NCBI RefSeq assembly: GCF_900110125.1
Contig: NZ_FOCN01000003.1
Location: 62,001 to 126,000, forward strand
Direction of reading: 5' to 3'
DNA: 64,000 nucleotides
Source of the DNA: Cryobacterium luteum
GTDB lineage: Bacteria; Actinomycetota; Actinomycetes; Actinomycetales; Microbacteriaceae
Shown piece after piece: positions 54,053 through 64,000 of the stretch (within the stretch, counting starts at the first letter, position 1; each line of letters opens with the position of its first letter). A program made the position numbers and the translations under genes. The notes under the pieces are model-generated. The model searched no databases, was not told the origin of the DNA, and worked only from the letters and a program-made list of their open reading frames with translations.

Positions 54053-55963
54053 ATGTCTGATGCGCTGAGCTATCGCCCGAAAACGGGCGAGATTCCCACG
54101 ACCCCCGGGGTGTACCGCTTTCGCGACGCGACCGGACGCATCCTCTATGTCGGCAAGGCCAAGAACCTGCGGGCACGGCTGAGTAATTACTTTGCCCCGC
54201 TACACAGCCTGCACGAACGTACCCGGCGCATGGTGACCACCGCGACGGGTGTGGAATGGACGGTGGTCGGCACCGAAGTCGAGGCCCTGCAGCTCGAGTG
54301 GATGTGGATCAATGAGTTCGATCCGCCGTTCAACGTGCAGTTCAAAGACGACAAGTCCTACCCGTACCTCGCCGTGACCCTGGCTGATGAGGCTCCGCGC
54401 GCACTGGTGACCCGCACCGAGGGCATCAAGGGAGCGCGCTACTTCGGACCGTATCCCAAGGTCTGGGCCGTGCACGAAACCATCGAACTGATGCTCAAGG
54501 CCTTTCCCATCCGCACCTGCAACACCGCCAACTACAAGCGGGCAATGCAAAGCGGCAAGCCCTGCTTTGCCGGGCAGATCGGGCGCTGTTTCGGCCCCTG
54601 CTCCGGACTGGTCTCGATGGAGGACCACCGGGCGATTGTCAATGAGTTCGTCAGCTTCATGAGCAGCCACGACAAGAAGCTCATCAACGAACTCACCCAG
54701 GAGATGAAAGACGCGGCTGCCGCCCAACAGTACGAAATAGCGGCTAAGCGTCGCGACCAGGTGCGGGCGCTCAACGCCGTGCTCGAGAAGAGCGCGGTCG
54801 TGCTGCGCGATAACGTAGACATCGATTTGTTCGCCATCGAGCAAGACGAACTGGCCGCCGCCGTGCAGCTGTTCATCGTGCGTGGCGGGCGCATCCGCGG
54901 TGTTCGCGGCTGGATGGTCGACAAGGAACTCGATGTCACTACGAGCGAACTCATCGACTCCATGATGCGCACCGCCTACAACGCCGACGCCTTGCCGCCA
55001 CGCGAAATCGTCCTTGCCGAACTGCCCGACGATGCCGAGGCCCTCGAAACCTGGCTGGCCGAGCGAGCCGGACGCAAGGTGCGCCTGGTCGCCGCCCAGC
55101 GCGGTGAGAAGGCCGCCCTGCTCGTCACGGCCGGCAACAACGCCAAGCAGGCACTCATGCTCTACAAAACCCGCCGCAGCTCGGACTTCGTCGCACGGTC
55201 AAAAGCCCTCGAAGACATTCAGGACGCCCTCGAGATGCCCGCCGCCCCGCTGCGCATGGAGTGCTACGACGTGTCGCACCTCAGCGGCACCAATATCGTC
55301 GCCTCCATGGTCGTCTTCGAAGACGGCCTGCCCCGCAAAGACGAGTACCGACGCTTCAACATTCCCGAATCAACCGATGACACTGACTCGATTTACCAGA
55401 TTCTTTCTCGTCGGCTCGCCTACCTGAAACCCGACTCCTTCCCAGCGAATGCCGCCGGTCCAGCACTGAACGCGGCGGCCGATGGCGACCAGAACGACGT
55501 CGCCCAGGTCGAGCAGAAGCGTGCCAAGTTTAAATACCAGCCGAACCTCCTCATCGTCGACGGCGGCCAACCGCAGGTAGCGGCCGCGAAACGTGCCCTC
55601 GCCGAATCCGGTGTCACCGGCATTCAATTGTGCGGAATCGCCAAGCGGCTCGAAGAAATCTGGCTCCCCGACTCCGACTACCCCGTGATTCTGCCCCGCA
55701 ACAGTGATGCACTGTTTCTCATCCAACGCATCCGCGATGAAGCACACCGATTCGCGATCACGCATCAGCGCATTCGCCGCAGGAAGGACATCTCCTCCAT
55801 TCTGGCGGAGATCGCCGGGCTGGGGCCGGCCCGAGTGAAGGTCTTGTTACAACATTTCGGGTCGGTGTCGCGGCTGAAGGTCGCTTCCGCGGCGGAAATA
55901 GCGGATGTCCGCGGTATCGGCCCGGTGCTGGCCGAGTCCATCCACGCCCACCTGCGCGCGTGA
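54053..55963 (+). CDS. uvrC: Excinuclease ABC subunit C
   Basis: The 636-residue protein has an N-terminal GIY-YIG nuclease ([21 protein letters not shown]), a UVR domain near residues 208-243 for UvrB contact, a central Cys-containing region, and an RNase H-like second nuclease ([35 protein letters not shown]). It ends with tandem helix-hairpin-helix motifs. It makes both incisions in nucleotide excision repair. An upstream TAG/GGCGGC spacer offers no strong ribosome site, so coupling to uvrA is likely. Confidence 0.96.
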   Translation: MSDALSYRPKTGEIPTTPGVYRFRDATGRILYVGKAKNLRARLSNYFAPLHSLHERTRRMVTTATGVEWTVVGTEVEALQLEWMWINEFDPPFNVQFKDDKSYPYLAVTLADEAPRALVTRTEGIKGARYFGPYPKVWAVHETIELMLKAFPIRTCNTANYKRAMQSGKPCFAGQIGRCFGPCSGLVSMEDHRAIVNEFVSFMSSHDKKLINELTQEMKDAAAAQQYEIAAKRRDQVRALNAVLEKSAVVLRDNVDIDLFAIEQDELAAAVQLFIVRGGRIRGVRGWMVDKELDVTTSELIDSMMRTAYNADALPPREIVLAELPDDAEALETWLAERAGRKVRLVAAQRGEKAALLVTAGNNAKQALMLYKTRRSSDFVARSKALEDIQDALEMPAAPLRMECYDVSHLSGTNIVASMVVFEDGLPRKDEYRRFNIPESTDDTDSIYQILSRRLAYLKPDSFPANAAGPALNAAADGDQNDVAQVEQKRAKFKYQPNLLIVDGGQPQVAAAKRALAESGVTGIQLCGIAKRLEEIWLPDSDYPVILPRNSDALFLIQRIRDEAHRFAITHQRIRRRKDISSILAEIAGLGPARVKVLLQHFGSVSRLKVASAAEIADVRGIGPVLAESIHAHLRA

Positions 55964-56024
55964 AGGGTCCGGCGCTGGGTAGGCTGGATAACCCACCAAC
56001 TTCTCATGAAGGCGATTTCCAAGA

Positions 56025-56900
56025 ATGACTACGGACCCCGACAAGCAGGAAGTGCTGATCGTCACGGGAATGTCCGGGGCGGGACGTTCCACCGTTGCCA
56101 ACGCGTTGGAAGACCTCGACTGGTATGTGGTCGACAACCTGCCGCCACAGATGCTGCGACCTCTGGTCGATTTGGTCGAACGCGCCGGCACCAACCTGCC
56201 CCGAATCGCCGCGGTCGTCGATATTCGGGGCCGCGACCTGTTCGGTGACTTCCTCGAGACCGTGCAACTGCTGCGCAGTGGCACCCAGGTACAGGTCATC
56301 TTTCTCGAAGCCAGGGACGACGCGCTCGTGCGCCGTTTCGAATCCGTGCGCCGCCCGCATCCGCTGCAGGGGGACGGCACTCTGCTGGACGGTATCGCGG
56401 CAGAACGGTCCAGACTGCTCGCGGTGCGGGAATCCAGCGACCTCGTCATTGACACCTCAGATCTCAACGTGCACCAGCTCGCGACGACGATCACCGAGCG
56501 GTTCGCGGCTGAGGGCCGCGCGGGGGTGCAACTGACCATCATGAGTTTCGGCTTCAAGTACGGCCTGCCAACCGACGTCGATCTGGTCGTGGACGCCCGT
56601 TTTCTGCCGAACCCGTTTTGGATCCCGGAACTTCGCGCGCACACCGGCGTCGACCCCGAGGTGAGAGACTTTGTACTCGCGCAAACCGGTGCCCGTGAGT
56701 TCATCGAGCACTATGCCGCCGCCATGGCACCCGTGCTGGCCGGCTACCAGCGAGAAAACAAACGTCACGCCACCATCGGCATCGGCTGTACCGGCGGCAA
56801 GCACCGTTCCGTCGCGATGGCCAGAGAACTGGCGTCCCGGCTCGAAAAACTTCCCGGAGTCGCGGTCAATATCAAGCACCGCGATCTCGGACGCGAATAA
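56025..56900 (+). CDS. rapZ: RapZ/YvcJ-family P-loop nucleotide-binding protein
   Basis: The 291-residue protein has the Walker A variant [36 protein letters not shown] and the C-terminal [17 protein letters not shown], the RapZ signature. In enterobacteria RapZ tunes small-RNA control of amino-sugar synthesis; in actinobacteria the role is not settled. It precedes whiA, the standard rapZ-(yvcK)-whiA arrangement. The yvcK-like gene usual between them is absent here. GAAGG precedes the ATG. Confidence 0.93.
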   Translation: MTTDPDKQEVLIVTGMSGAGRSTVANALEDLDWYVVDNLPPQMLRPLVDLVERAGTNLPRIAAVVDIRGRDLFGDFLETVQLLRSGTQVQVIFLEARDDALVRRFESVRRPHPLQGDGTLLDGIAAERSRLLAVRESSDLVIDTSDLNVHQLATTITERFAAEGRAGVQLTIMSFGFKYGLPTDVDLVVDARFLPNPFWIPELRAHTGVDPEVRDFVLAQTGAREFIEHYAAAMAPVLAGYQRENKRHATIGIGCTGGKHRSVAMARELASRLEKLPGVAVNIKHRDLGRE

Positions 56901-56968
56901 GCGAGGCGGGGCGCAGCATCCGCTCCCCGGCCTTTCACCACTCAGACGTAACGCAACTGATCAACAGA

Positions 56969-57961
56969 ATGGAAAAGCGATTGGCACTCACCGCCGACGT
57001 TAAAGATGAACTTTCGCGTGTGGAGGTCTCCAAGACCACCGTGCGCGCGGCCGAACTGGCCACGATTCTCCGGTTCTCCGGCGGATTGCACATGATCAGC
57101 AGCCGCATCGCGATCGAATCGGAACTCGACACGGCCATTCTGGCCCGCCGGGTGCGCAAAGACCTCGCCGAGCTGTACGGGGTGCGCAGCGCCCTGCAGG
57201 TCATCGCCGCAACCGGAATTCGTCAGTCCAGCCACTACCTCGTGCAGGTGATCGAGGGCGGCGAGACGCTGGCACGCCAGACCGGCCTGCTGGATGCTCG
57301 CCGCCGACCGATCCGCGGGCTGCCGAACCGGCTGACCACGGGCTCGAAGGAAGAAATCGCCGCCGTCTGGCGCGGGGCATTCCTCGCCCACGGAACCCTG
57401 ACCGATCCGGGCCGCTCCGCAGCTTTGGAAGTCGTCTGCCCCGGCAACGAGGCCGCGATGGCGCTGGTCGGAGCGGCGGGACGCCTCGGCGTCGCGGCCA
57501 AGGCTCGTGAAGTGCGCGGAGTGCATCGCGTCGTCATCCGCGACGGCGATGCCATCGGCGCGATGCTCGTGCACATGGGTGCGACCAACACCGTGCTCAA
57601 CTGGGAAACTTTGCGCCAGCGCCGCGAAGTGCGTGCCACGGCCAACCGGCTGGTCAACTTCGATGACGCGAACCTTCGGCGATCCGCCGAGGCCGCAGTC
57701 GCCGCCTGCGCCCGGGTGCAACGGGCCATGGACATCCTCGGTGAGGATATCCCCAAGCACCTCCGTTACGCGGGAGACCTGCGACTAAACTTCCGGGACT
57801 CCAGCCTTGACGAGCTGGGCCACCACGCCGATCCGCCCATGACCAAAGACGCTGTTGCAGGCCGCATTCGACGCCTGCTTGCCATGGCCGACAAGAAAGC
57901 GGTCGAACTCGGCGTTGAAGGAACCGATGTTGACTATCCGGTTCATTCCGATGGCGCTTAA
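56969..57961 (+). CDS. whiA: WhiA sporulation/cell-division regulator
   Basis: The 330-residue protein has the LAGLIDADG-like N-terminal half ([49 protein letters not shown]) and a C-terminal helix-turn-helix ([27 protein letters not shown]). Non-sporulating actinobacteria keep it to control cell-division genes. The ATG gives [12 protein letters not shown]; a TTG four codons on gives the shorter N terminus often annotated and has GGAAAAG upstream, so the start is uncertain. Confidence 0.95.
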   Translation: MEKRLALTADVKDELSRVEVSKTTVRAAELATILRFSGGLHMISSRIAIESELDTAILARRVRKDLAELYGVRSALQVIAATGIRQSSHYLVQVIEGGETLARQTGLLDARRRPIRGLPNRLTTGSKEEIAAVWRGAFLAHGTLTDPGRSAALEVVCPGNEAAMALVGAAGRLGVAAKAREVRGVHRVVIRDGDAIGAMLVHMGATNTVLNWETLRQRREVRATANRLVNFDDANLRRSAEAAVAACARVQRAMDILGEDIPKHLRYAGDLRLNFRDSSLDELGHHADPPMTKDAVAGRIRRLLAMADKKAVELGVEGTDVDYPVHSDGA

Positions 57962-58063
57962 AGCGGCGAATTCTGTGGCTCGCAACGCCCGCAGGTAGAC
58001 TAAATCGTCGCTTACAACGCCGCCGCACCCGGTGCGGTGGCACAACTCACAAGGAGATAAGTA

Positions 58064-59796
<1,733 letters not shown>

Positions 59797-59806
59797 GGGC
59801 CGCGCG

Positions 59807-61021
59807 GTGACGTTACGCACGATTGATTCGCTCGGACCGCTGCGCGGCAAGCGGGTTATTGTTCGCTTTGACCTGAATGTGCCGTTGAAAAACGGTCAGA
59901 TCACCGACGACGGACGAGTGCGGGCGTCACTGCCCACCCTCAACGCCCTCGTCGCTCAGGGCGCCCGCGTGGTGATCGTCTCTCACCTTGGGCGCCCCGA
60001 CGGGGCGGTTGATCCCCAATACAGCCTCAAGCCCGTTGCCGCTCGCTTGAGCGAACTGGTGAATCTCCCGGTAGCCTTTGCCACCGACACCGTCGGCGAC
60101 TCAGCTACCCAGTCCGTCGCTGCGCTGAACGACGGCGACATTGTCGTTCTGGAGAACCTGCGCTTCAACGCCGGTGAAACCAGCAAAGCGGATGCCGAGC
60201 GCGTCGCCTTCGCCGAGCAACTCGCTCGGCTTGGTGACGCCCTCGTCTCCGACGGATTCGGGGTTGTGCACCGTAAGCAGGCGAGCGTCTACGATCTGGC
60301 CTCGCTCTTGCCGAGTGCCGCCGGGCTGCTCATTGCCGCCGAACTCGACGTACTCGATCGTCTCACCGAGAAGCCGGACGTACCGTACACGGTCATCCTC
60401 GGCGGCTCCAAGGTCAGCGACAAGCTCGGCGTCATCGGACATCTGCTGCCCCGGGTGAATTCCCTGCTCATCGGCGGCGGCATGCTGTTCACCTTCCTCG
60501 CCGCCCAAGGGCACCAGGTCGGCGCCAGCCTGTTGGAGAGCGACCAGATCGAAACTGTTCGCGGCTACCTCGCTGAAGCCCAACGTCTTGGTGTGAAAAT
60601 CGTGCTTCCGACCGACGTCGTGGTGGCATCCCGGTTCGGTGCCGACGCTGAGCACGTAATCACTCCGGCTGATGGCATCGAAAATACACCGTTCGGCGCT
60701 GCCGGACTCGGCCTGGATATCGGGCCCGAGACCGCGGCAGCCTTCGCACAGATCATCCGTGCATCGAACACCGTGTTCTGGAACGGTCCGATGGGTGTTT
60801 TTGAACTGGCACCATTCGCGGAGGGCACCCGAACGGTGGCCGCCGCACTCACCGAGGTCACCGGCCTCAGCGTGGTCGGTGGCGGTGATTCGGCCGCTGC
60901 CGTGCGCATCCTCGGTTTCCACGACGACCAATTCGGTCATATTTCTACCGGCGGTGGCGCTAGCCTCGAATTCCTCGAGGGCAAGCGTCTACCAGGACTG
61001 GAGGTCCTCGGATGGCAGTGA
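59807..61021 (+). CDS. pgk: Phosphoglycerate kinase
   Basis: The 404-residue protein has VIVRFDLNVPLKNG at the N terminus, SHLGRPDG, VLLENLRF-like VVLENLRFNAGE, the hinge region ILGGSKVSDKLGVI, FWNGPMGVFE and the nucleotide-binding GGGDSAAAV. SGGGASLEFLEGK appears as TGGGASLEFLEGK. It makes ATP from 1,3-bisphosphoglycerate. GTG start. Its last ten bases overlap tpiA. Confidence 0.97.
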   Translation: MTLRTIDSLGPLRGKRVIVRFDLNVPLKNGQITDDGRVRASLPTLNALVAQGARVVIVSHLGRPDGAVDPQYSLKPVAARLSELVNLPVAFATDTVGDSATQSVAALNDGDIVVLENLRFNAGETSKADAERVAFAEQLARLGDALVSDGFGVVHRKQASVYDLASLLPSAAGLLIAAELDVLDRLTEKPDVPYTVILGGSKVSDKLGVIGHLLPRVNSLLIGGGMLFTFLAAQGHQVGASLLESDQIETVRGYLAEAQRLGVKIVLPTDVVVASRFGADAEHVITPADGIENTPFGAAGLGLDIGPETAAAFAQIIRASNTVFWNGPMGVFELAPFAEGTRTVAAALTEVTGLSVVGGGDSAAAVRILGFHDDQFGHISTGGGASLEFLEGKRLPGLEVLGWQ

Positions 61022-61812
61022 ATATCAACCCTCGGCGCACACCGCTGATCGCGGGCAACTGGAAGATGAACCTGGACCACCTCCAGGCAATCGCCTTCGT
61101 TCAGAAGTTGGCCTGGAACCTCAAGGACGCCGGGCACGACTTCGCCGCGGTCGAGGTCGCCGTCTTCCCACCGTTCACCGATCTGCGCAGCGTGCAAACG
61201 CTCGTGTCGGCCGACAAGCTTCCGCTGGCCTTCGGTGCTCAGGATGTGTCAGCCCACGACTCCGGTGCCTATACGGGTGAGATCTCCGGTGCGTTTCTGG
61301 CGCAGCTGGAATGCCAGTACGTCATCATCGGGCACTCCGAACGCCGAATCCTGCACAATGAGACCGACGAGCAGGTCGCCGCCAAGGTGACGGCGGCGCT
61401 GAAGCATAACCTCGTACCGCTCATTTGTGTCGGAGAGAGTGCCGAGGACCTCGCCGTCCATGGTCCGAGCGCCGTCCCGGTCGCGCAACTGCGGGCAGCC
61501 CTCGCCGGCGTCACAAACGCGGCCGACATCGTCGTAGCTTACGAGCCGGTGTGGGCGATTGGCTCCGGCCAGGCCGCCACACCGGAGCAGGCCGAGCAGG
61601 TCGCCGCAGCGTTGCGCGGAGTCCTCGTCGACACCCTCGGGCAAGACGTCGCCGATAAGACTCGAATTCTGTACGGCGGCTCGGTCAAGAGCGGCAACAT
61701 TGCCGCTTTCATGCGCGAACCCAACGTCGACGGAGCCCTGGTCGGCGGTGCGAGCCTGGACATTCCAGAGTTCTCCAGTATCGTTCGCTATCACAAGCAC
61801 GTCGGAGTCTAA
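61012..61812 (+). CDS. tpiA: Triosephosphate isomerase
   Basis: The 266-residue barrel has GNWKMN (catalytic Lys), IGHSERR (His), VVAYEPVWAIGSGQAATPEQ (catalytic Glu and loop 6), YGGSVKSGN and GALVGGASLD. It interconverts DHAP and GAP. The ATG at 61012 overlaps the end of pgk; GTG two codons later is a possible alternative. A perfect hairpin after the stop closes the operon. Confidence 0.97.
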   Translation: MAVNINPRRTPLIAGNWKMNLDHLQAIAFVQKLAWNLKDAGHDFAAVEVAVFPPFTDLRSVQTLVSADKLPLAFGAQDVSAHDSGAYTGEISGAFLAQLECQYVIIGHSERRILHNETDEQVAAKVTAALKHNLVPLICVGESAEDLAVHGPSAVPVAQLRAALAGVTNAADIVVAYEPVWAIGSGQAATPEQAEQVAAALRGVLVDTLGQDVADKTRILYGGSVKSGNIAAFMREPNVDGALVGGASLDIPEFSSIVRYHKHVGV

Positions 61813-61837
61813 CCCGACGCTTTCCCGACACCAGGTG

Positions 61838-61871
61838 GCGAGGTGGTTGCCCCCGGGGGCAACCACCTCGC
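61838..61871 (+). terminator. Terminator of the gap-pgk-tpiA operon (perfect 17-bp palindrome)
   Basis: Bases 61838-61854 are exactly complementary to 61855-61871 with no unpaired loop in the DNA. As RNA it would fold with a small loop. No T-run follows. It lies 25 bases after the tpiA stop. Confidence 0.7.
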
Positions 61872-61885
61872 TCCCGTGTAAAGGG

Positions 61886-61891
61886 TATAAT
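61886..61891 (+). promoter_or_regulatory. Putative -10 element of secG
   Basis: TATAAT, the consensus, lies about 53 bases upstream of the secG GTG. No good -35 is visible at 17 bases. Confidence 0.5.
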
Positions 61892-61943
61892 TACGATGGT
61901 CTGGGCGCCAGAGTTGCGCCCACCGTGTTTTGAAAGGTTTCGT

Positions 61944-62195
61944 GTGGAGATTCTCCAGGTCGTCATGCAGGTGCTCGTCGGAATTACGAGCCTCCTGCTC
62001 ACCATGCTCATTCTGCTGCACAAGGGGCGGGGTGGTGGGTTGTCCGACATGTTCGGGGGCGGTGTGACATCGAACCTTGGAGCCTCAGGGGTTGCCGAGC
62101 GCAACCTCAACCGCATCACGATCATCCTGGGCCTGCTCTGGATCTCCTGCATCGTGGTGCTCGGTTTGATCACCAAGTTTGACACCGGGGCTTAA
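61944..62195 (+). CDS. secG: Preprotein translocase subunit SecG
   Basis: The 83-residue protein has two membrane helices (VVMQVLVGITSLLLTMLILL and ITIILGLLWISCIVVLGLI) joined by the conserved loop HKGRGGGLSDMFGGG. GAAAGG six bases before the GTG at 61944 supports this start; an ATG 16 codons earlier adds unrelated sequence. It is an accessory subunit of the SecYEG channel. Position after tpiA is common in actinobacteria. Confidence 0.94.
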   Translation: MEILQVVMQVLVGITSLLLTMLILLHKGRGGGLSDMFGGGVTSNLGASGVAERNLNRITIILGLLWISCIVVLGLITKFDTGA

Positions 62196-62223
62196 CTTTT
62201 CGCTCTTCACGGAGTTACCCTGT

Positions 62224-62343
62224 GCAGGGTTAACAACTGCAGGGTTAACAACTGCAGGGTTAACAACTGCAGGGTTAACAACTCCAGGGTTAACAACTGC
62301 AGGGCCAACGCCTGCAGAGTCAACACCTGCAGACTCAGGTAAC
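62224..62343. repeat. 15-bp tandem repeat array between secG and rbpA
   Basis: Eight head-to-tail 15-base units: four identical copies of GCAGGGTTAACAACT (62224-62283), one with a single change (62284-62298), and three degenerate copies (62299-62343). Each perfect unit contains the palindrome GTTAAC, and CTGCAG spans each junction. A frame from TTG 62179 runs through it as AGLTT repeats, but degenerate units change the amino acids and the start lies inside secG, so coding is doubtful. Confidence 0.9.
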
Positions 62344-62416
62344 GGTAGTTCAGCAACAGAACCAATAACTGCTCGATAATGCGGCGCACAACTGCACGAG
62401 TCAACGGAGGAACAAG

Positions 62417-62785
62417 ATGGCATCAGGCGGCAGCGCAATTCGTGGCTCGCGTGTAGGCGCGGGCCCCATGGGCGAGCAGGACCGGGGTTTTCACGCGGAC
62501 CGCATCAAGGTTTCCTACTGGGATGCACTCGGCAATGAGACCGTACGGTACTTCGCCGCGAGCCTTCCCGACGAGGAGATTCCGGTGACCATCGATTGCC
62601 CGTCATCCGGGCTGCCGGCCGGCCGCGATAAGGAGAATCCTCCGTCAGTCGTAAAGCTCGAGCCCTACAAGACGCACCTGGCTTACGTTAAGGAACGTCG
62701 CACCGAGGAAGAAGCAGAGTCGCTCCTTGAAGAGGCACTGAATCAGCTGCGCGTTCGTCGCGGAAAGTTGTCTCCCACGAACTGA
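62417..62785 (+). CDS. rbpA: RNA polymerase-binding protein RbpA
   Basis: The 122-residue protein has the RbpA layout: a basic N-terminal tail with IRGSRVGAGP, a core YFAASLPDEEIPVTIDCPSSGLPA, and a C-terminal sigma-interaction domain with LLEEALNQLRVRRG. Cys occurs only once in the core (zinc is not obvious). It binds RNA polymerase and the principal sigma factor and activates promoters. GGAGGAAC is a strong ribosome site. The upstream 15-bp repeat array is its most unusual feature. Confidence 0.95.
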   Translation: MASGGSAIRGSRVGAGPMGEQDRGFHADRIKVSYWDALGNETVRYFAASLPDEEIPVTIDCPSSGLPAGRDKENPPSVVKLEPYKTHLAYVKERRTEEEAESLLEEALNQLRVRRGKLSPTN

Positions 62786-62797
62786 CGCACGACGCAG

Positions 62798-62835
62798 AAG
62801 CCGGCTCTCGAGAAATCGACAGCCGGTTTCTTTGT
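62798..62835 (+). terminator. Terminator of rbpA
   Basis: AAGCCGGCT-C-TCGA pairs with TCGA-C-AGCCGGTTT around a GAAA loop and continues into TTTCTTTGTT. It separates rbpA from the convergent pgl. Confidence 0.85.
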
Positions 62836-62887
62836 TCTCAGGGAGAGTTCTCCACGACGGGTTCATCCGGGACCGCCGACATTTTGA

Positions 62888-63676
62888 CTACGCCGGTGCG
62901 ATGAGGTTTTCCGGAACCTGGGCTGCCGCGTCACTGTCCACAAAGAACATCGTACGGTGGCGTCCCTTGATTCCCGCTGCCGGAACCTCGTCGCGGCTCG
63001 CGCCGGCCAGTGCGAGTCCGAGCGCTGAGGCCTTGTCGGATCCGGCCAGAACCAGCCAAACCCGGTCAGAGGAATTGAGCACGGGACGCGTCAGCGACAA
63101 ACGATCAGCCGGCGGCTTTGGCGAGTCGCGCACGGTGATCACACTGGCCTCACGCTCCCGAATGCCCGCCCGATGCGGGAACAGCGACGCGACATGCCCG
63201 TCTGGTCCGACTCCGAGAAACGTCACGTCTAAACGGGGGTACTGGGCACCCTCCGGCGCGTGGGCCAGCAACTCGGCCGTATACCGAGCGGCTGCGGCCT
63301 CGAGGGGGTCGGTCCCGGTTTCAGCCGGATCATCCGACGCTCCGAACGCGTGGATGTTGGCGCGCGGAACATCGATGTGGTCGAGAAGAGCTGCCCGTGC
63401 CTGCAACTCGTTGCGCTCGGGGTCAGCGCGCGGAAGCCAACGTTCGTCACCCCACCAAAAATTAACCCGAGACCAATCGATGGTGTCTCGTGCGGCCGAC
63501 TCATTGATGGCCGCCAGGACTGCGATTCCCACGGAGCCACCGGTCAGCACAACATGCGCTTCGTCTTGTTCTTGGAGCACGTCGACCATGTTCGTCAGAA
63601 AACGGGCCGCGACCGACCCGGCCAGCGCCTGCTTGTTCTGGTGCACCAGCACGCGGCGATCATTTGTCACGGTCAC
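62888..63676 (-). CDS. pgl: 6-phosphogluconolactonase
   Basis: The 262-residue protein of the SOL/DevB family has VVLTGGSVGIAVL, FWWGDERWLPRADPERN and LGVGPDGHVASLFPH, all diagnostic for the lactonase. It hydrolyses 6-phosphogluconolactone in the oxidative pentose phosphate pathway. The GTG overlaps the stop of opcA (GTGA), so opcA-pgl is one unit on the - strand, in keeping with the usual tkt-tal-zwf-opcA-pgl cluster. Confidence 0.95.
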   Translation of the reverse strand: MTVTNDRRVLVHQNKQALAGSVAARFLTNMVDVLQEQDEAHVVLTGGSVGIAVLAAINESAARDTIDWSRVNFWWGDERWLPRADPERNELQARAALLDHIDVPRANIHAFGASDDPAETGTDPLEAAAARYTAELLAHAPEGAQYPRLDVTFLGVGPDGHVASLFPHRAGIREREASVITVRDSPKPPADRLSLTRPVLNSSDRVWLVLAGSDKASALGLALAGASRDEVPAAGIKGRHRTMFFVDSDAAAQVPENLIAPA

Positions 63677-64000
63677 ACTCCGGTTCCTGAGCTCACCACG
63701 TCATCGAGTTGCGGCAGACCGCGGGTGATGACCTCACCATACAGCTCGTCGGGATCAAGTCGACGCAGTTCGTCGGCCAGACAGTCGCGCAGGCTCCGAC
63801 GTTTGAGGGTCAGATCCTGCATCGGCTGTCCCGGCTGGCTGAGCGTGGCGATGTCGGGGACTTCACGTTCGAGGGAGATCGTCCCGGACGCCCGGGTGAG
63901 GTGAACCCCGTGCACGCCATTGGCGAGGGGGCCGGTGGTCAATTCGTAGTCCACGGGCACCTGCAGCTGCATCTGCAGCCATGCGGCCAACAGGGTGGTC
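63673..64000 (-). CDS. opcA: Glucose-6-phosphate dehydrogenase assembly protein OpcA, C-terminal part (partial)
   Basis: About 108 codons of the 3' end are present; the gene runs out of the right edge. The sequence contains LQMQLQVPVDY, GVHGVHLTRASGTISLER and LTLKRRSLRDCLADELRRLDPDELYGEVI, as in actinobacterial OpcA. It helps assemble and activate the Zwf dehydrogenase. Identity is supported by the overlapping pgl gene. Confidence 0.88.
   Translation of the reverse strand, partial: TTLLAAWLQMQLQVPVDYELTTGPLANGVHGVHLTRASGTISLEREVPDIATLSQPGQPMQDLTLKRRSLRDCLADELRRLDPDELYGEVITRGLPQLDDVVSSGTGV

Noticed and set aside
62179-62379. Possible 66-residue repeat protein (AGLTT repeats) after secG
   Set aside because: The only start is a TTG inside secG without a ribosome site, and degenerate repeat units change residues freely.

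Overview
The window is GC-rich chromosomal DNA from a high-GC Gram-positive (Actinobacteria), most likely a member of the Microbacteriaceae. The genus cannot be fixed from this sequence. The reasons are lineage markers such as RbpA, OpcA, WhiA, an ANTAR response regulator of the PdtaR type, an mIHF domain fused to guanylate kinase, the short 'HGxxPAAW-like' membrane protein in the trp cluster, an ATPase-less PriA, and an exonuclease-dead PolA. Nearly all genes run on the + strand and are tightly packed, often with 1- or 4-base start/stop overlaps.

Layout. 1-6.9 kb: end of carA, then carB, pyrF, mIHF-gmk, rpoZ and coaBC (pyrimidine and nucleotide supply, CoA). 7-12.7 kb: metK, priA, fmt, rsmB. 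12.8-13.2 kb: a small DUF2809 membrane gene on the - strand. 13.3-22.7 kb: rpe, hisE-hisG-hisF-hisI, trpE, two small membrane proteins, trpC-trpB-trpA and lgt, closed by a strong hairpin. 22.9-30.4 kb: gltB-gltD and pyk, also with a terminator. 30.5-35.3 kb: tRNA-Leu(CAA), pdtaR, a 1,169-residue nuclease-helicase and a PaaI thioesterase. 35.4-45.6 kb: polA, a deletion scar made of two gene fragments, a DUF885 peptidase, rpsA, a hybrid sensor pseudokinase and coaE. 45.6-56 kb: uvrB, a decaying ABC-transporter locus with an intact PadR regulator and ATPase, then uvrA and uvrC. 56-64 kb: rapZ-whiA, sodA, gap-pgk-tpiA, secG, a tandem-repeat array, rbpA, pgl and the end of opcA.

Functionally this is mostly core genome: amino-acid and nucleotide biosynthesis, lower glycolysis, nucleotide excision repair, one-carbon and translation factors. 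The variable material lies at 38.05-38.95 kb (truncated genes), 42.4-44.9 kb (pseudokinase inserted between rpsA and coaE) and 47.7-51.0 kb (broken ABC system). I see no phage, insertion sequence, CRISPR array or defence island.

Three observations stand out. First, the 782-residue hybrid kinase lacks its phospho-acceptor His, and its second receiver domain lacks its phospho-acceptor Asp. Second, a recurring TAnnnT-N6-start architecture predicts leaderless mRNAs for about eight genes, including polA, uvrA and uvrB. Third, a 15-bp tandem repeat array lies between secG and rbpA. None of these is proof of a new system; the pseudokinase is the best candidate for unexplored biology here.
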